Positions 63,120-64,000 of a DNA stretch of 64,000 nucleotides are shown in pieces. The DNA comes from Osmia lignaria lignaria (Eukaryota > Arthropoda > Insecta > Hymenoptera > Megachilidae). Below the pieces are notes generated by a model. The model did no database searches and was not told the origin of the DNA. It was given only the letters and a program-made list of their open reading frames with translations. The stretch's first letter is position 1, and every line of letters starts with the position of its first letter. The translations under genes were made by a program, and so were the position numbers. The DNA is taken from contig NC_135041.1 in the NCBI RefSeq assembly GCF_051020975.1, forward strand, positions 10,118,256-10,182,255. The letters are read 5' to 3'.

Positions 63120-64000
63120 TTATTTATTTCCCAAAGTATCGATCAACATCGGAGTCACAGCTGCAGATGGTTTAATTTAATGATACAATGAAAGGAATAA
63201 ATAGAAACCGGACTTTGAATATTAGCAGTTAGAAGGCGGATGTTCGATTCTTTAAAAATAAAAAGTAGATAATATGTCTAAAAAGTTGAAAGCATAGAAT
63301 GCTAGATACTCCACGAATCAGTGTAATATCTTGAATGTCCTCGGAATGATATATGGCCGAAGACTCGATATGACGACCGGGCGATTATTTACAGCCAATC
63401 AGAGGTAGAAACCATTCTGACGGGCAGACGCATAAACGCTCGCAGATCGCATCGAATGTCACGAATGATAATCGAACTGACGAAGGATGATTGGTACATA
63501 TAGGGAATGACGTTTAACTTCGCTAGAGGGAAACTGTATATTATCTCCGATAAAAGAAACTTCCCCTAAACGTTATCCCTAGCTCACCATTTTATTCGAT
63601 AACAGATTAATCTTCTCTCAAAAATTAAACAAATTTCTATCTATAAAAATTTGTCGATTTCAGGAATCAGATTCGAAGAGAAATTTGCATGATAAATGCT
63701 ATAAAGTGTATGTGGAATACCTCTCGGGTTAATTCATTTCAAGACGGTTGGTGTACCTTGAGAATTGAAACATTAGCACAGACAATGGATGCTGGATATT
63801 ATTGCTTTGTCTGGACCAGTCCTAAACTCAGTATTTACGATGCATAGTTTGGGTACTCATAACTGCTAGTGTTATGTAAATGTATTTCCTCAACGCCTTG
63901 CACGGAGTGTACATCGTGATACCATTGTTAAGGACATTCTATGTATAATACAATTATATGCAACAATTCTACATTCGTCAAAATTTGTCATAATCTTTAA
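63120..64000. other. AT-rich non-coding end of window
   Basis: No gene is recognised. An 8-bp inverted repeat (acaaattt...aaatttgt) lies around 63628-63654, and an acceptor-like gatttcag ends near 63662 with no long frame behind it. Confidence 0.5.

Noticed and set aside
1..64000. CRISPR arrays, rRNA, prokaryotic operons or intact transposons
   Set aside because: No regularly spaced repeats, rRNA signatures, ribosome-binding-site-led gene clusters, transposase or reverse-transcriptase motifs were seen.

Overview
This window looks like non-coding nuclear DNA from an insect, most likely a hymenopteran such as a bee. It is AT-rich overall, dotted with short GC-richer islands, and unusually rich in CpG by eye. 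Reading frames are short on every strand and there is no operon-like packing, so it is clearly eukaryotic. The taxon is an inference from composition and not from a recognised gene.

I recognise no complete gene by homology. Nothing in the translations resembles a transposase, reverse transcriptase, kinase, zinc finger, homeodomain or channel that I could name. The window is best read as a large intron or an intergenic regulatory domain. What it may hold in coding terms is a set of weak exon candidates chosen by splice signals plus an open frame. On the plus strand these are 4608-5275 (the longest open frame), 23049-23069, 45949-46167 and 62775-63119. On the minus strand they are 6574-6621, 21592-21636, 22832-22871, 30134-30409 and 42831-42898. 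The most coherent pair is on the minus strand: a 40-nt exon with very good splice sites at 22832-22871, followed by a possible first coding exon (a 15-codon start ending on a strong donor) at 21592-21636. None is strong enough to call a gene.

The non-coding structure is more certain because it can be read directly. There is a perfect 44-bp spacerless palindrome at 19920-19963, a miRNA-precursor-sized hairpin at 7660-7722, a perfect 14-bp stem with a 4-nt loop at 11606-11637, a tRNA-derived sequence with intact A and B boxes on the minus strand at 43918-43967, and a diverged direct-repeat pair at 56969-57028 and 57166-57227. Smaller hairpins, short tandem repeats and palindromes are scattered throughout.

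Layout: 1-4.6 kb AT-rich and quiet; 4.6-5.3 kb long open frame in a GC-richer island; 5.3-19.9 kb mixed, with two notable hairpins; 19.9-23.1 kb palindrome and the minus-strand exon pair; 23-30 kb quiet; 30.1-30.4 kb minus-strand 92-codon exon candidate; 30.4-42.8 kb quiet apart from a GC island at 34.3-34.9 kb; 42.8-46.2 kb exon candidates, a GC-rich island and the tRNA-derived element; 46-57 kb quiet; 57 kb repeat pair; 57-62 kb quiet; 62.1-63.1 kb GC-rich island with an acceptor-led open frame.
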